In this document: piece after piece, positions 51,541-59,255 of the stretch
Numbering within the stretch: position 1 is the first letter of the stretch
Layout of the letters: every line of letters starts with the position of its first letter
Assembly (NCBI RefSeq): GCF_051659545.1
Contig: NZ_JBOFOR010000273.1
Coordinates: 62,001 to 126,000, forward strand
Direction: 5' to 3'
DNA length: 64,000 nucleotides
From: JBOFOR01 sp051659545
GTDB lineage: Bacteria; Bacillota; Clostridia; Peptostreptococcales; Peptostreptococcaceae
The notes under the pieces: model-generated
The model's input: only the letters and a program-made list of their open reading frames with translations
Databases searched by the model: none
Told to the model about the DNA's origin: nothing
Position numbers and translations under genes: made by a program

Positions 51541-52791
51541 TTATGTGAAAATTCTTATTTTCTTAATCCTATTTTTATCTAGGCTTTCTATGCAGAACTT
51601 TATATTTTCTACTTGTATTACTTCATTCTCTTCAGGTAATCTTCTTAAGTAACCTATTATAAATCCACCTATAGAATCAAATTCTTCAGATTCTAATTTA
51701 ACGCCTATAAGTTCATTAACATCACTTATTTTTGTACTACCCTCTACTATATATTCATCCTCTTTTATTACTATAATCTCCTCATCTTCTTCATCATATT
51801 CATCTTCTATATCCCCAACTATAACTTCTACTAAATCTTCTATAGTTATAAGGCCTGAAGTTCCACCATATTCATCTACTACTATAGCCATTTGACTTTT
51901 TTCTATTTTCATTTCTTCTAATAATTGAGTAATTTTTTTAAATTCATATGTGAAAAACGGTTCTCTAATGTAATTATTAATATCAAAATTTTCAATTTCT
52001 TTATCAGTTAAAAATATTACATCTTTTATATTCAATATACCTATAACATCGTCAATTGAGTCATTGTACACAGGCATTCTACTTAATTTTTCATTTTTAA
52101 ACATTTCTATTATTTCATCATAGCTATCTTCACTACTAATGGCAACCATATCTAGTCTTTGAACCATCGCTTCTTTCGCTTGCATATCTCCAAATTGGAA
52201 TACATTATTTATTATTTGTCTCTCTTCTATTTCTAATACTCCTTCTTCATGACTTACATTAACCATAGTTCTTAGCTCTTCTTCAGTTATATATGGTTGA
52301 TTGCCTTTATTTTCTACACCAATTAATTTAAATATTACTCCTGTTATTAAATTAAATACCCATACTACAGGTCTTAATATAAAAATTATTACCTTTATTG
52401 GCTTAGATACTAAAATAGCAACTTTTTCTGAGTTGTTTGCTGCAATAGTTTTAGGGGTTATTTCTCCAAATATTAAAACTAATATTGTCATAACTAAAGT
52501 AGCTACAGGAACTCCTTCTGGTCCTAACAATGTTATAAATAATGATGTAGATATAGATGTTGCAGCTATATTTACAACGTTATTTCCAACTAATATAGAG
52601 CCTAATAAACTATTTGGATGTTCTATTAAGTCAGCTACTAGTTTTGCTCCTTTTACTCCTTCATCTTGCATATGCCTCATTCTTATTTTACTTAGTGACA
52701 TTAACGAAGTTTCAGATGCAGAAAAAAAACCTGAGCCTATAAGTAATATCACCAAGATTATAATTTGAATTAAAATACTGGTTCCTTCCAA
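51541..52791 (-). CDS. CNNM/CorC-type membrane protein with CBS domains
   Basis: A 416-residue protein: a DUF21/CNNM membrane domain with 3-4 helices (about 1-195: GSGFFSASETSLMSLSKIRM, VGNNVVNIAATSI), two CBS domains (about 210-330) and a C-terminal CorC_HlyC domain (about 345-416). The family covers Mg2+ (and possibly Na+) transporters and older "hemolysin" annotations. Single-gene unit or loosely linked to pepT (25 bp apart). Confidence 0.88.
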   Translation of the reverse strand: MEGTSILIQIIILVILLIGSGFFSASETSLMSLSKIRMRHMQDEGVKGAKLVADLIEHPNSLLGSILVGNNVVNIAATSISTSLFITLLGPEGVPVATLVMTILVLIFGEITPKTIAANNSEKVAILVSKPIKVIIFILRPVVWVFNLITGVIFKLIGVENKGNQPYITEEELRTMVNVSHEEGVLEIEERQIINNVFQFGDMQAKEAMVQRLDMVAISSEDSYDEIIEMFKNEKLSRMPVYNDSIDDVIGILNIKDVIFLTDKEIENFDINNYIREPFFTYEFKKITQLLEEMKIEKSQMAIVVDEYGGTSGLITIEDLVEVIVGDIEDEYDEEDEEIIVIKEDEYIVEGSTKISDVNELIGVKLESEEFDSIGGFIIGYLRRLPEENEVIQVENIKFCIESLDKNRIKKIRIFT

Positions 52792-53112
52792 CCTTTACCA
52801 CTCTCCTAGTTTTTATTTTTGATGTCAATATAGATTATATCATATTTAATTTGTATTTGGAAATTAATACAAGTAACTACTATTTCTTTTGTATTTTAAT
52901 TTATTATTCCCTTGCTAGCCTAGTAATTATTTATTAATGAGCATTATATATGCAATAAATCTCTTTAAAAATAAAATATATTATTTGATTTATAAAATAA
53001 TTACTATATTCACATACTAATACTATATTTATATAAAACCTTTAAAAAAAAATATTCTATACGTATATAAGAAATAGGTAAATCATTATCAATATATTAG
53101 GAGGTTAAATTT
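52792..53112. other. Intergenic region upstream of the siroheme reductase
   Basis: No gene is visible in these 320 bp. The only features seen are a Fur-box-like sequence close to the start of the next gene and an AGGAGG ribosome binding site at about 53100. Confidence 0.4.
53077..53091. promoter_or_regulatory. Possible Fur box
   Basis: On the minus strand TGATAATGATTTACC matches the TGATAATNATTATCA consensus at 11 of 14 fixed positions: all of the left half and four of the right. It lies about 20 bp upstream of the start codon of an iron-dependent enzyme gene, so iron control is plausible. Confidence 0.35.
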
Positions 53113-53787
53113 ATGAAAGATTTATTAGAAAAAGGCGCAGTATTACAAAGAGACAAAGAAACATACGCTATAGCACCTCACCTTCCCGCTGGATTAGTAA
53201 GTCCTGACCAACTTAGAAAAATAGCTGATGTTGCTGATAAATACCAAGTTGCTGCTATAAAGGTTACTGCTGCACAACGTATAGCTATAGTAGGATTAAA
53301 AGAAGATGATATAGACAATGCTTGGGAAGATTTAGGTATGAAACCAGGTGCTGCAATAGGTTTATGCGTTAGAAGCGTTAAAACTTGTCCTGGTACAACA
53401 TTCTGTAAAAGAGCTTTTACAGATTCAGTATCTATTGGACTAAAATTAGACGAAAGATATCATGGTATGGATATGCCTAATAAATTAAAAATAGGTGTAA
53501 GTGGTTGCCCAAATAGTTGTAGTGATAACCATACTCGTGATATAGGTATAATGGGTACTCCTAAAGGATGGACAGTGTTTGTTGGCGGCAAAGGTGGTAC
53601 TATTCCTAGATTAGGAGATAAATTAGTTATGAGTATACCTGATGATAAAATATTAGAATTAATTGATGAAATTGTAAGTGTGTACGCTAAAAATGCGACA
53701 GGAAAACAGCGTATAGGTACTTACATAGACAAAATAGGCTTTGATAACTTCAAATCTATGATTAACTTAGAAAAATATATAAAATAA
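53113..53787 (+). CDS. Siroheme/Fe-S reductase domain protein
   Basis: A 224-residue protein with the nitrite/sulfite-reductase fold only. The cysteines that bind the coupled [4Fe-4S]-siroheme centre are CPGTTFC (C-x5-C) and CPNSC (C-x3-C). It lacks flavin and ferredoxin domains and is far shorter than assimilatory enzymes, like the small dissimilatory-type or NirB-C-terminal-like proteins of anaerobes. The electron donor and substrate (sulfite, nitrite or another) cannot be told. Single-gene unit with AGGAGG upstream. Confidence 0.85.
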   Translation: MKDLLEKGAVLQRDKETYAIAPHLPAGLVSPDQLRKIADVADKYQVAAIKVTAAQRIAIVGLKEDDIDNAWEDLGMKPGAAIGLCVRSVKTCPGTTFCKRAFTDSVSIGLKLDERYHGMDMPNKLKIGVSGCPNSCSDNHTRDIGIMGTPKGWTVFVGGKGGTIPRLGDKLVMSIPDDKILELIDEIVSVYAKNATGKQRIGTYIDKIGFDNFKSMINLEKYIK

Positions 53788-53836
53788 TTGTTTTCTTTTG
53801 TTATTTTGTGTCACTTTTTGTTCTTATTGCATATGT

Positions 53837-53842
53837 TATATT
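53837..53842 (+). promoter_or_regulatory. Extended -10 promoter for the first C-rich RNA
   Basis: TG-T-TATATT (53834-53842) is an extended -10 element without a clear -35 hexamer, predicting a start near 53849. Confidence 0.45.
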
Positions 53843-53848
53843 AAGAGA

Positions 53849-53990
53849 AGCTTAAGTAGAGGTTTCTCTTACAAGATTTAATAATATGAATATCAAAACT
53901 CCTGTTAATATTAATGATCGGATAAATAAATATCTTTCCCCCCCAATATTCTAAGTCACCTATTCCCCCCCTGATAGGTGACTTTTTTTA
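53849..53990 (+). ncRNA. Candidate C-rich regulatory RNA 1
   Basis: About 140 nt with no open frame of note. A short stem AATAT/ATATT (about 53929-53950) shows a loop with C7. The terminator stem GTCACCTAT/ATAGGTGAC (53955-53982) has a second C7 in its loop and is followed by seven T. The long A/U-rich 5' part has only weak pairing. C-rich loops next to the terminator are the mark of Firmicute small RNAs that pair with G-rich ribosome binding sites (RsaE/RoxS and LhrC are known examples). No search was possible, so the family is unassigned. Confidence 0.55.
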
Positions 53991-54009
53991 CGCTTAAATA
54001 AATTATATT

Positions 54010-54046
54010 AACTCAAAAACTGTGAGTAGGTTGCTATATTTAAGCA
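54010..54046 (+). other. Two small hairpins between the RNA candidates
   Basis: ACTCA-aaaactg-TGAGT and TTGCT-atattta-AGCAA lie in tandem. They may be folding units of a longer RNA or part of the GC-rich island that follows. No gene is seen. Confidence 0.3.
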
Positions 54047-54083
54047 AAGTCAACATACTTAGTAAAAGTAAAAAAATATTTTT

Positions 54084-54149
54084 AGCAACGCGCAGAGCCG
54101 TTGGCGATATGAAGTGTTCCGCCGACAGGTCACTCAAGCGAAGCGAATT
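54084..54149. other. GC-rich structured island
   Basis: About 65 bp of roughly 55-60 percent GC in a genome near 30 percent. Its centre GTTGGCG (54100-54106) pairs with CGCCGAC (54120-54126), and CAAGCGAAGCGAATTT follows. There is no coding frame. It may be a dispersed repeat (REP or MITE-like), a foreign remnant or a conserved RNA element. Confidence 0.5.
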
Positions 54150-54179
54150 TTTATATTTAAAAATGTATATAATTTAGAA

Positions 54180-54287
54180 ATTTGCTAATAATTATATATG
54201 AGAGCGGAAATTATATATCTCTCCCCCTAATAAGTATATATATTTAAGGCGTCTACAATCTCCCCCTTGTAGACGCCACTTTTTTAT
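54180..54287 (+). ncRNA. Candidate C-rich regulatory RNA 2
   Basis: About 105 nt. A TATAAT at 54168-54173 may serve as its -10. The first stem pairs ATATAT (about 54212-54217) with ATATAT (54235-54240) around a loop holding CTCTCCCCC. The terminator stem GGCGTCTACAA/TTGTAGACGCC (54248-54277) has TCTCCCCC in its loop and a run of six T after it. The twin-hairpin plan repeats that of the RNA at 53849 with unrelated stem sequences. Confidence 0.5.
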
Positions 54288-54296
54288 ATTCAATCT

Positions 54297-57200
54297 TTAA
54301 TTATATTCAATCTTTACTTTTGATCCTTCTTCTGGAGTATTTTCTTCTATTATTAATTTTATTGGAACTCTATCTTTAATCTCATTAGCATGGCTTATTA
54401 TTCCAATGCTTAACTTATCATTTTGTAGTCTTTCTAGACCATCTACAACGATTTGTATATGTTCCTCATCTAATGAGCCAAAACCTTCATCTATAAAGAA
54501 GCATTCTAGCGGAGAATCTCCTTTTAGCTTAATTTGTGATGATACTTCTAATGCTAAACATAATGAAACTAAAAATTCTTCTCCTCCTGATAATGTATCT
54601 ATACTTCTTGATTGGCCATTATTAAAATTATCACATATTATAAATCCTGCATAAGAGTCAATCTCTAACTTATATCTTCCTTTAGTCATTTTTCCTAATT
54701 TGTCATTTACTCCTGATGCTATATTTTGTAACTTGCTAATTGCAATATATTCTACAAATTGTTTTTGTTCTATAGCTTCATATAAGTCTTTCAATAAATT
54801 CACCTTATTTTGTACTATTATTAACTTTTTCTCAAGCTCTTCAACTTTTTTTATAGATTCTTTTAATATAATCAAGTTTTGTTGTTTAATTTCAATTTTA
54901 TTAGATATATTCTCGACCTCTACTTTTGTATTATAAATATTATCTTTTGTATTTTTAAACTCTTCTTCTTTAACTCTCCTACCTGAGAGAACATCTCTCA
55001 TTTCTTTTATTTTTATATCTAATATTTTTTGTTCTTCCTCATACTCCATTATTTCACTCTGCAATAATCTTGTATGGTCTGGATCTAGCAATGCCCTTTT
55101 AACTGCATATAAGTTTTCAAATTTATAGTCTCTTAAAAGTTGATTTAGTGTTGATTCCTGTATTTTTTGTTCATCTTTAGATGTTTTCAATTGACCTTCT
55201 ATATTTGATTTTTCTGTTGAGTACTTTTCATATTCAATTCGTTGTTCTTCTAATTTATTTTTTATTATTTCTTCTTTCGTTATTAAATCTTTTATTTTTT
55301 TTTCTATATTATTTAATAATACACTAGAATCCTCTCCCTTAGTTATAGATATTACTTCCTTATATTTATCTTCTTTAGATTTATGTTTTTCTTCATATTT
55401 TTCATTGTTTTTTATTAACTCTAGCTCTATCTGATGTAATTGACTTTGATATTCTCTTATCGCTTCATCTACTTCATCTCTATTTCTAATTACTTTTAAA
55501 TATTGATTATTTAATTCTTCTATTATTTTTTCATTTTTGTTTATTTCATCTATCTTATCAAATAAATTTGATACTTTTAATGTTGCTTTTAATACTAAAT
55601 ATGGTTCTCCAATTAGCTTAAATTTTTCCTCTAACAGATCAATTTCTTCTTTAATTTCTGTTGTATAAATTTTTAAACTTTTTATTTTTTCTATTATTTT
55701 AATTTCTTCTTTTTCTATTCTATATTTTTCTTCATTAAATTTATTTACGTTTATAGTTATCTCTTCTTTGTCTTTATTCCATTTGTGAATACTATCTTTT
55801 AATAAATCTAATATTCTTTTATCTTCTTGTAATCTATTGTGTATTTCACTGTAACTATTTTCTCCAAGCTTAACTTTTAATTCTTCGATTTCTTTAAATT
55901 TTATTTTTTCTAAAATAGTATTTGCTATTAATTCTGAGTTTAAACTTTCTAGTTTTAGCTTAGTGCTACTTTCTTCTAATTTTAATTTATCTAATTTTTC
56001 TTTAGTAATTATAATTTTTATATCATCGTTTACATCGCTATAACTTGTATGATGTCTTGATCCGCATACGGGACAAGGCATATTTTCTTTTAGTTCTTTT
56101 TTTAATTCACTTACTAAATTTAAATATCTTAACTTGTCTGTCTCTTTTTCTAATACTAATATATTTTCGCTAATATACTCTAGCTTTTCATGTAATACTT
56201 TTGTTTCTCTTTCATTATTGTATTTTATTTCTATTACTTCATTTAACTCTTTTTGTATTTTATTTTTTATTTCTTCGTTTTCTTTAAAAGAATATAATTT
56301 CGCTTTTAAGTTAACTACATATTCTGTTTTATTTACTATATCTTCATTTTTTCCTGGAGACTTATTCATAAGTTTTTCATACGATTCAATTGTAGTATTT
56401 AATTTTACAATTATATTATTTTTATCTCTTTCAATGTATTTACTTTTCAAATTTAATTCTTCTAATTCTTTATTTAGTTGTTCAAATTTATTTATTTTAT
56501 GCTCTTTTTCTTCTATTATTTTGTTGTATTCTTTTTCATACTCATATGCAGTAAAAATTTTTTCTTTTAGTTCTTGACTCATTTTAAGTTTTATTATATT
56601 CTTTTCAATCTCTTTAATTGATTTAATACAAACTTTTTTTTTAGCTTGATATTCTACTTTTACTTTTTCTAAGTTATGTTTTTTGTTGGTTAACTGTTCA
56701 TTATTTTCTTTTAAATATCTTAGTTCTTTTTCTAAATTAATTAAGTCTTTTTCTAATTCTTTGGCTCTTTCTAACTTTATCTTATCTTCGCTTAGTTTAG
56801 ATAATTTTTCATTTTTAAATTTATAAGCTTCTTCATACTTATTTTTACTTAATAAAAGTTGTTGATTTAAATTTTCTAATTTTTTTTGTAAAAATTCAAA
56901 TTTAAAATTATCCTCTTCGATTTTCTTTTCTAGATTTTGAAGTGTAAATATATGAGGATTTATTTTTCCACTGTTAATCGCATGTTCTAATTGATTTTTC
57001 TTAATCTGCATTGAATCAATTTTTAAATCTAGTTCTTTTTTTCTAACTTCATATTTTTTTAACTTATTTTGTTGTTCATAAATTAATTTGTGTTCTTGGT
57101 GAGTCTTTATTAATAATTCTAAATCATTATTTAATTTACTTTTTTGTTTTTTTAAATCTTCTAATTCTTTTTCTTTATAATTGTAAGTTGATTCATTAAC

Positions 57201-57824
57201 TTCTTCATATTTGTCTAATTCAGCTTTAATATATCTTTGATTTTGTAACTCACTTTCTTTTTTTATTTTTACTTTATTTATTAGATTTTCACCATATTTT
57301 TCTAGATTAAAAATCTTCTCTAATATATCTTTTCTTTCATTTCCTTCTGATTTTAGAAAATCATTAAACTTTCCTTGTGGAATTACTACCGTACTTACAA
57401 ATTCTGTTTCACTTAATCCTGTAATTTGAATTATTATGGTATTCACATCTGTCACACTATCTGCAATGATAGTTTTGTCATAATTATTATGTAATTCTAA
57501 TAATACCGCCTTAGAGTTTTTCTCACTATTTATATCCCTAGTAATAGTTCTATTTATCTGGTATTTTCTTTTAGAGTTTTTACTTCCTATTTCAAACTCA
57601 AATAATATTTGAGCTTTGTCGCAATTGCTGTTTATATATTCTTTATCTTTTTTTGATGTAATTCCGTACATAGCTATTGTTATAGCATCTAGTATAGTAG
57701 ATTTTCCACTACCTGTTTTTCCAAATATACCAAATAATTTTCGTTCTGTTAATTTTTCAAAATCTATAGTTGTATTTTCTATATAACTATTTAGTCCTTT
57801 TATCTCTAGCTTAATCGGCTTCAT
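54297..57824 (-). CDS. sbcC: DNA-end nuclease SbcCD, ATPase subunit
   Basis: A 1175-residue SMC-like ATPase that works with SbcD to open hairpin and protein-blocked DNA ends. The N-terminal Walker A GIFGKTGSGKSTILDAIT (about 32-50), the zinc-hook CPVCGSRHH near residue 585 between two very long coiled coils, the signature LSGGEEFLVSLCLAL and Walker B FFIDEGFGSLDEEH near the C-terminus are all there. I start at the ATG at 57824, within the end of sbcD (14-bp overlap); longer starts run into sbcD without a ribosome binding site. Confidence 0.95.
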   Translation of the reverse strand: MKPIKLEIKGLNSYIENTTIDFEKLTERKLFGIFGKTGSGKSTILDAITIAMYGITSKKDKEYINSNCDKAQILFEFEIGSKNSKRKYQINRTITRDINSEKNSKAVLLELHNNYDKTIIADSVTDVNTIIIQITGLSETEFVSTVVIPQGKFNDFLKSEGNERKDILEKIFNLEKYGENLINKVKIKKESELQNQRYIKAELDKYEEVNESTYNYKEKELEDLKKQKSKLNNDLELLIKTHQEHKLIYEQQNKLKKYEVRKKELDLKIDSMQIKKNQLEHAINSGKINPHIFTLQNLEKKIEEDNFKFEFLQKKLENLNQQLLLSKNKYEEAYKFKNEKLSKLSEDKIKLERAKELEKDLINLEKELRYLKENNEQLTNKKHNLEKVKVEYQAKKKVCIKSIKEIEKNIIKLKMSQELKEKIFTAYEYEKEYNKIIEEKEHKINKFEQLNKELEELNLKSKYIERDKNNIIVKLNTTIESYEKLMNKSPGKNEDIVNKTEYVVNLKAKLYSFKENEEIKNKIQKELNEVIEIKYNNERETKVLHEKLEYISENILVLEKETDKLRYLNLVSELKKELKENMPCPVCGSRHHTSYSDVNDDIKIIITKEKLDKLKLEESSTKLKLESLNSELIANTILEKIKFKEIEELKVKLGENSYSEIHNRLQEDKRILDLLKDSIHKWNKDKEEITINVNKFNEEKYRIEKEEIKIIEKIKSLKIYTTEIKEEIDLLEEKFKLIGEPYLVLKATLKVSNLFDKIDEINKNEKIIEELNNQYLKVIRNRDEVDEAIREYQSQLHQIELELIKNNEKYEEKHKSKEDKYKEVISITKGEDSSVLLNNIEKKIKDLITKEEIIKNKLEEQRIEYEKYSTEKSNIEGQLKTSKDEQKIQESTLNQLLRDYKFENLYAVKRALLDPDHTRLLQSEIMEYEEEQKILDIKIKEMRDVLSGRRVKEEEFKNTKDNIYNTKVEVENISNKIEIKQQNLIILKESIKKVEELEKKLIIVQNKVNLLKDLYEAIEQKQFVEYIAISKLQNIASGVNDKLGKMTKGRYKLEIDSYAGFIICDNFNNGQSRSIDTLSGGEEFLVSLCLALEVSSQIKLKGDSPLECFFIDEGFGSLDEEHIQIVVDGLERLQNDKLSIGIISHANEIKDRVPIKLIIEENTPEEGSKVKIEYN

Positions 57825-59019
57825 ATTTTGATTCACCTTCTTCATTTGTTATCTCTAAAAACAAGTTTATAAGTTCTCCTCTAGGTTCAACACCCTTACT
57901 ATAAGAATAAAATTCTTTAAATATTTCTCCCCTAGATTTTTCTTTTATATTTTTACTTTCATATTCATGATTTAAACTTTTATTTCTATTTATTTCTACA
58001 ATATTATCTAATGTTTCTTTCATATTTTTTATAAGATATTGTGGCACTGCTTCTTCTGTGTTTATATCAAAGTAAGACCAAATATTGCGGTCTTTGTTTT
58101 TATTACATATTTCTAAAGCTTCCTTAACACTACTACAACTAAATACCTCTATCGGCTTATAGTTGTTAAAATATATATCTTTTACATCTGGCGTTTTACC
58201 TACTTTTATATCAACTAAATATATACCTTTTAATTGGTTATGCTCACTTTTGCTATATTGTATTGGAGAACCACTATAATAAGCATTTAAGTATTCTGAT
58301 ACTCTTTGCATCTTATGTAAATGACCTAATGCTATGTATTGAGCATTTTTAGGTAAGTTTTTTTTGTCAACTTCTAAATATTCACCTAAAATCCTTTCTG
58401 ATTCTGTATTTTCACATCCTATTACTTTTAAATGTCCTATCGCAATATTAATTGAATCATCCGTAAAGTTTTGCTCGAGGCTTGCAAATAAGTCTCCTAT
58501 TTTTTTTGTATATGATTCTTTACTTTTATAATCCTTAATTTTTGCGTATATAATTTCATTTAGTTCTCTTTCACTTAGGTATGGAAGCATTATTATTGTA
58601 ACTTTTTCACCTTTTATACTTAGTTTAATACAGCTTTCTTTAGATTCTAATATTTCAAATCCCTTGTATTTTAATAATTCAAGTTTACTATTTATATCTT
58701 CTAATATTATTATGCCTTGGCTATATACTAAAGGGTTTGCTGCTGATAATTTCTTTGAGTTGTCATTATTTCCTGATATTATTAGAACACATCTTTGTCC
58801 ATTATTTGATAGTTTTAATACTGTTTCATAGAATAGTTTTTCTACTTTTGGCGTTGGATTTGAGGTGTCATATATATCTCCTGCTATTATAACCATATCT
58901 ACGTCATTTTCTTGTACTATTTCTATAAATTCTTTGCAAAATTGTTCTTGTTCTTCTATTCGGCTATGTCCATCTAAGTTTTTACCTAAATGCCAATCCG
59001 ATGTATGAATAAATTTCAT
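57811..59019 (-). CDS. sbcD: DNA-end nuclease SbcCD, nuclease subunit
   Basis: A 402-residue Mre11-type metallophosphoesterase, the nuclease partner of SbcC. Metal motifs are HTSDWHLGKNLDGHSR, IIAGDIYDTSNPTP, ISGNNDNSKKL, AIGHLKVIG and ALGHLHKMQRV. The 3' end overlaps sbcC by 14 bp, so the two are translationally coupled. The upstream 236-bp gap to addA contains a strong inverted repeat. Confidence 0.95.
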   Translation of the reverse strand: MKFIHTSDWHLGKNLDGHSRIEEQEQFCKEFIEIVQENDVDMVIIAGDIYDTSNPTPKVEKLFYETVLKLSNNGQRCVLIISGNNDNSKKLSAANPLVYSQGIIILEDINSKLELLKYKGFEILESKESCIKLSIKGEKVTIIMLPYLSERELNEIIYAKIKDYKSKESYTKKIGDLFASLEQNFTDDSINIAIGHLKVIGCENTESERILGEYLEVDKKNLPKNAQYIALGHLHKMQRVSEYLNAYYSGSPIQYSKSEHNQLKGIYLVDIKVGKTPDVKDIYFNNYKPIEVFSCSSVKEALEICNKNKDRNIWSYFDINTEEAVPQYLIKNMKETLDNIVEINRNKSLNHEYESKNIKEKSRGEIFKEFYSYSKGVEPRGELINLFLEITNEEGESKYEAD

Positions 59020-59163
59020 CTCTATCCTCCAACTTCTACAACTTTATGATTAAATTTATATGTTTAATTATTCCCTTAATATTTTGATTATATCACAAAA
59101 AAATATCACTAAACTTTTTTAACCATTAATAACGCACTTACAAGCGGATTGTTATGAAAATGC

Positions 59164-59195
59164 ATTAAGTGTATATCCATAGATATACACTTAAT
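59164..59195. promoter_or_regulatory. Perfect 14-bp-arm inverted repeat between addA and sbcD
   Basis: ATTAAGTGTATATC and GATATACACTTAAT flank a 4-base loop. A further ACTTAATATA copy follows. No T-run adjoins, so it is either an inefficient terminator of addA or an operator of sbcD. Confidence 0.45.
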
Positions 59196-59255
59196 ATAAA
59201 CTTAATATATTTTTTTCTTCAATATCAACTATCGGCAATTATTCCTATGCCTTGA

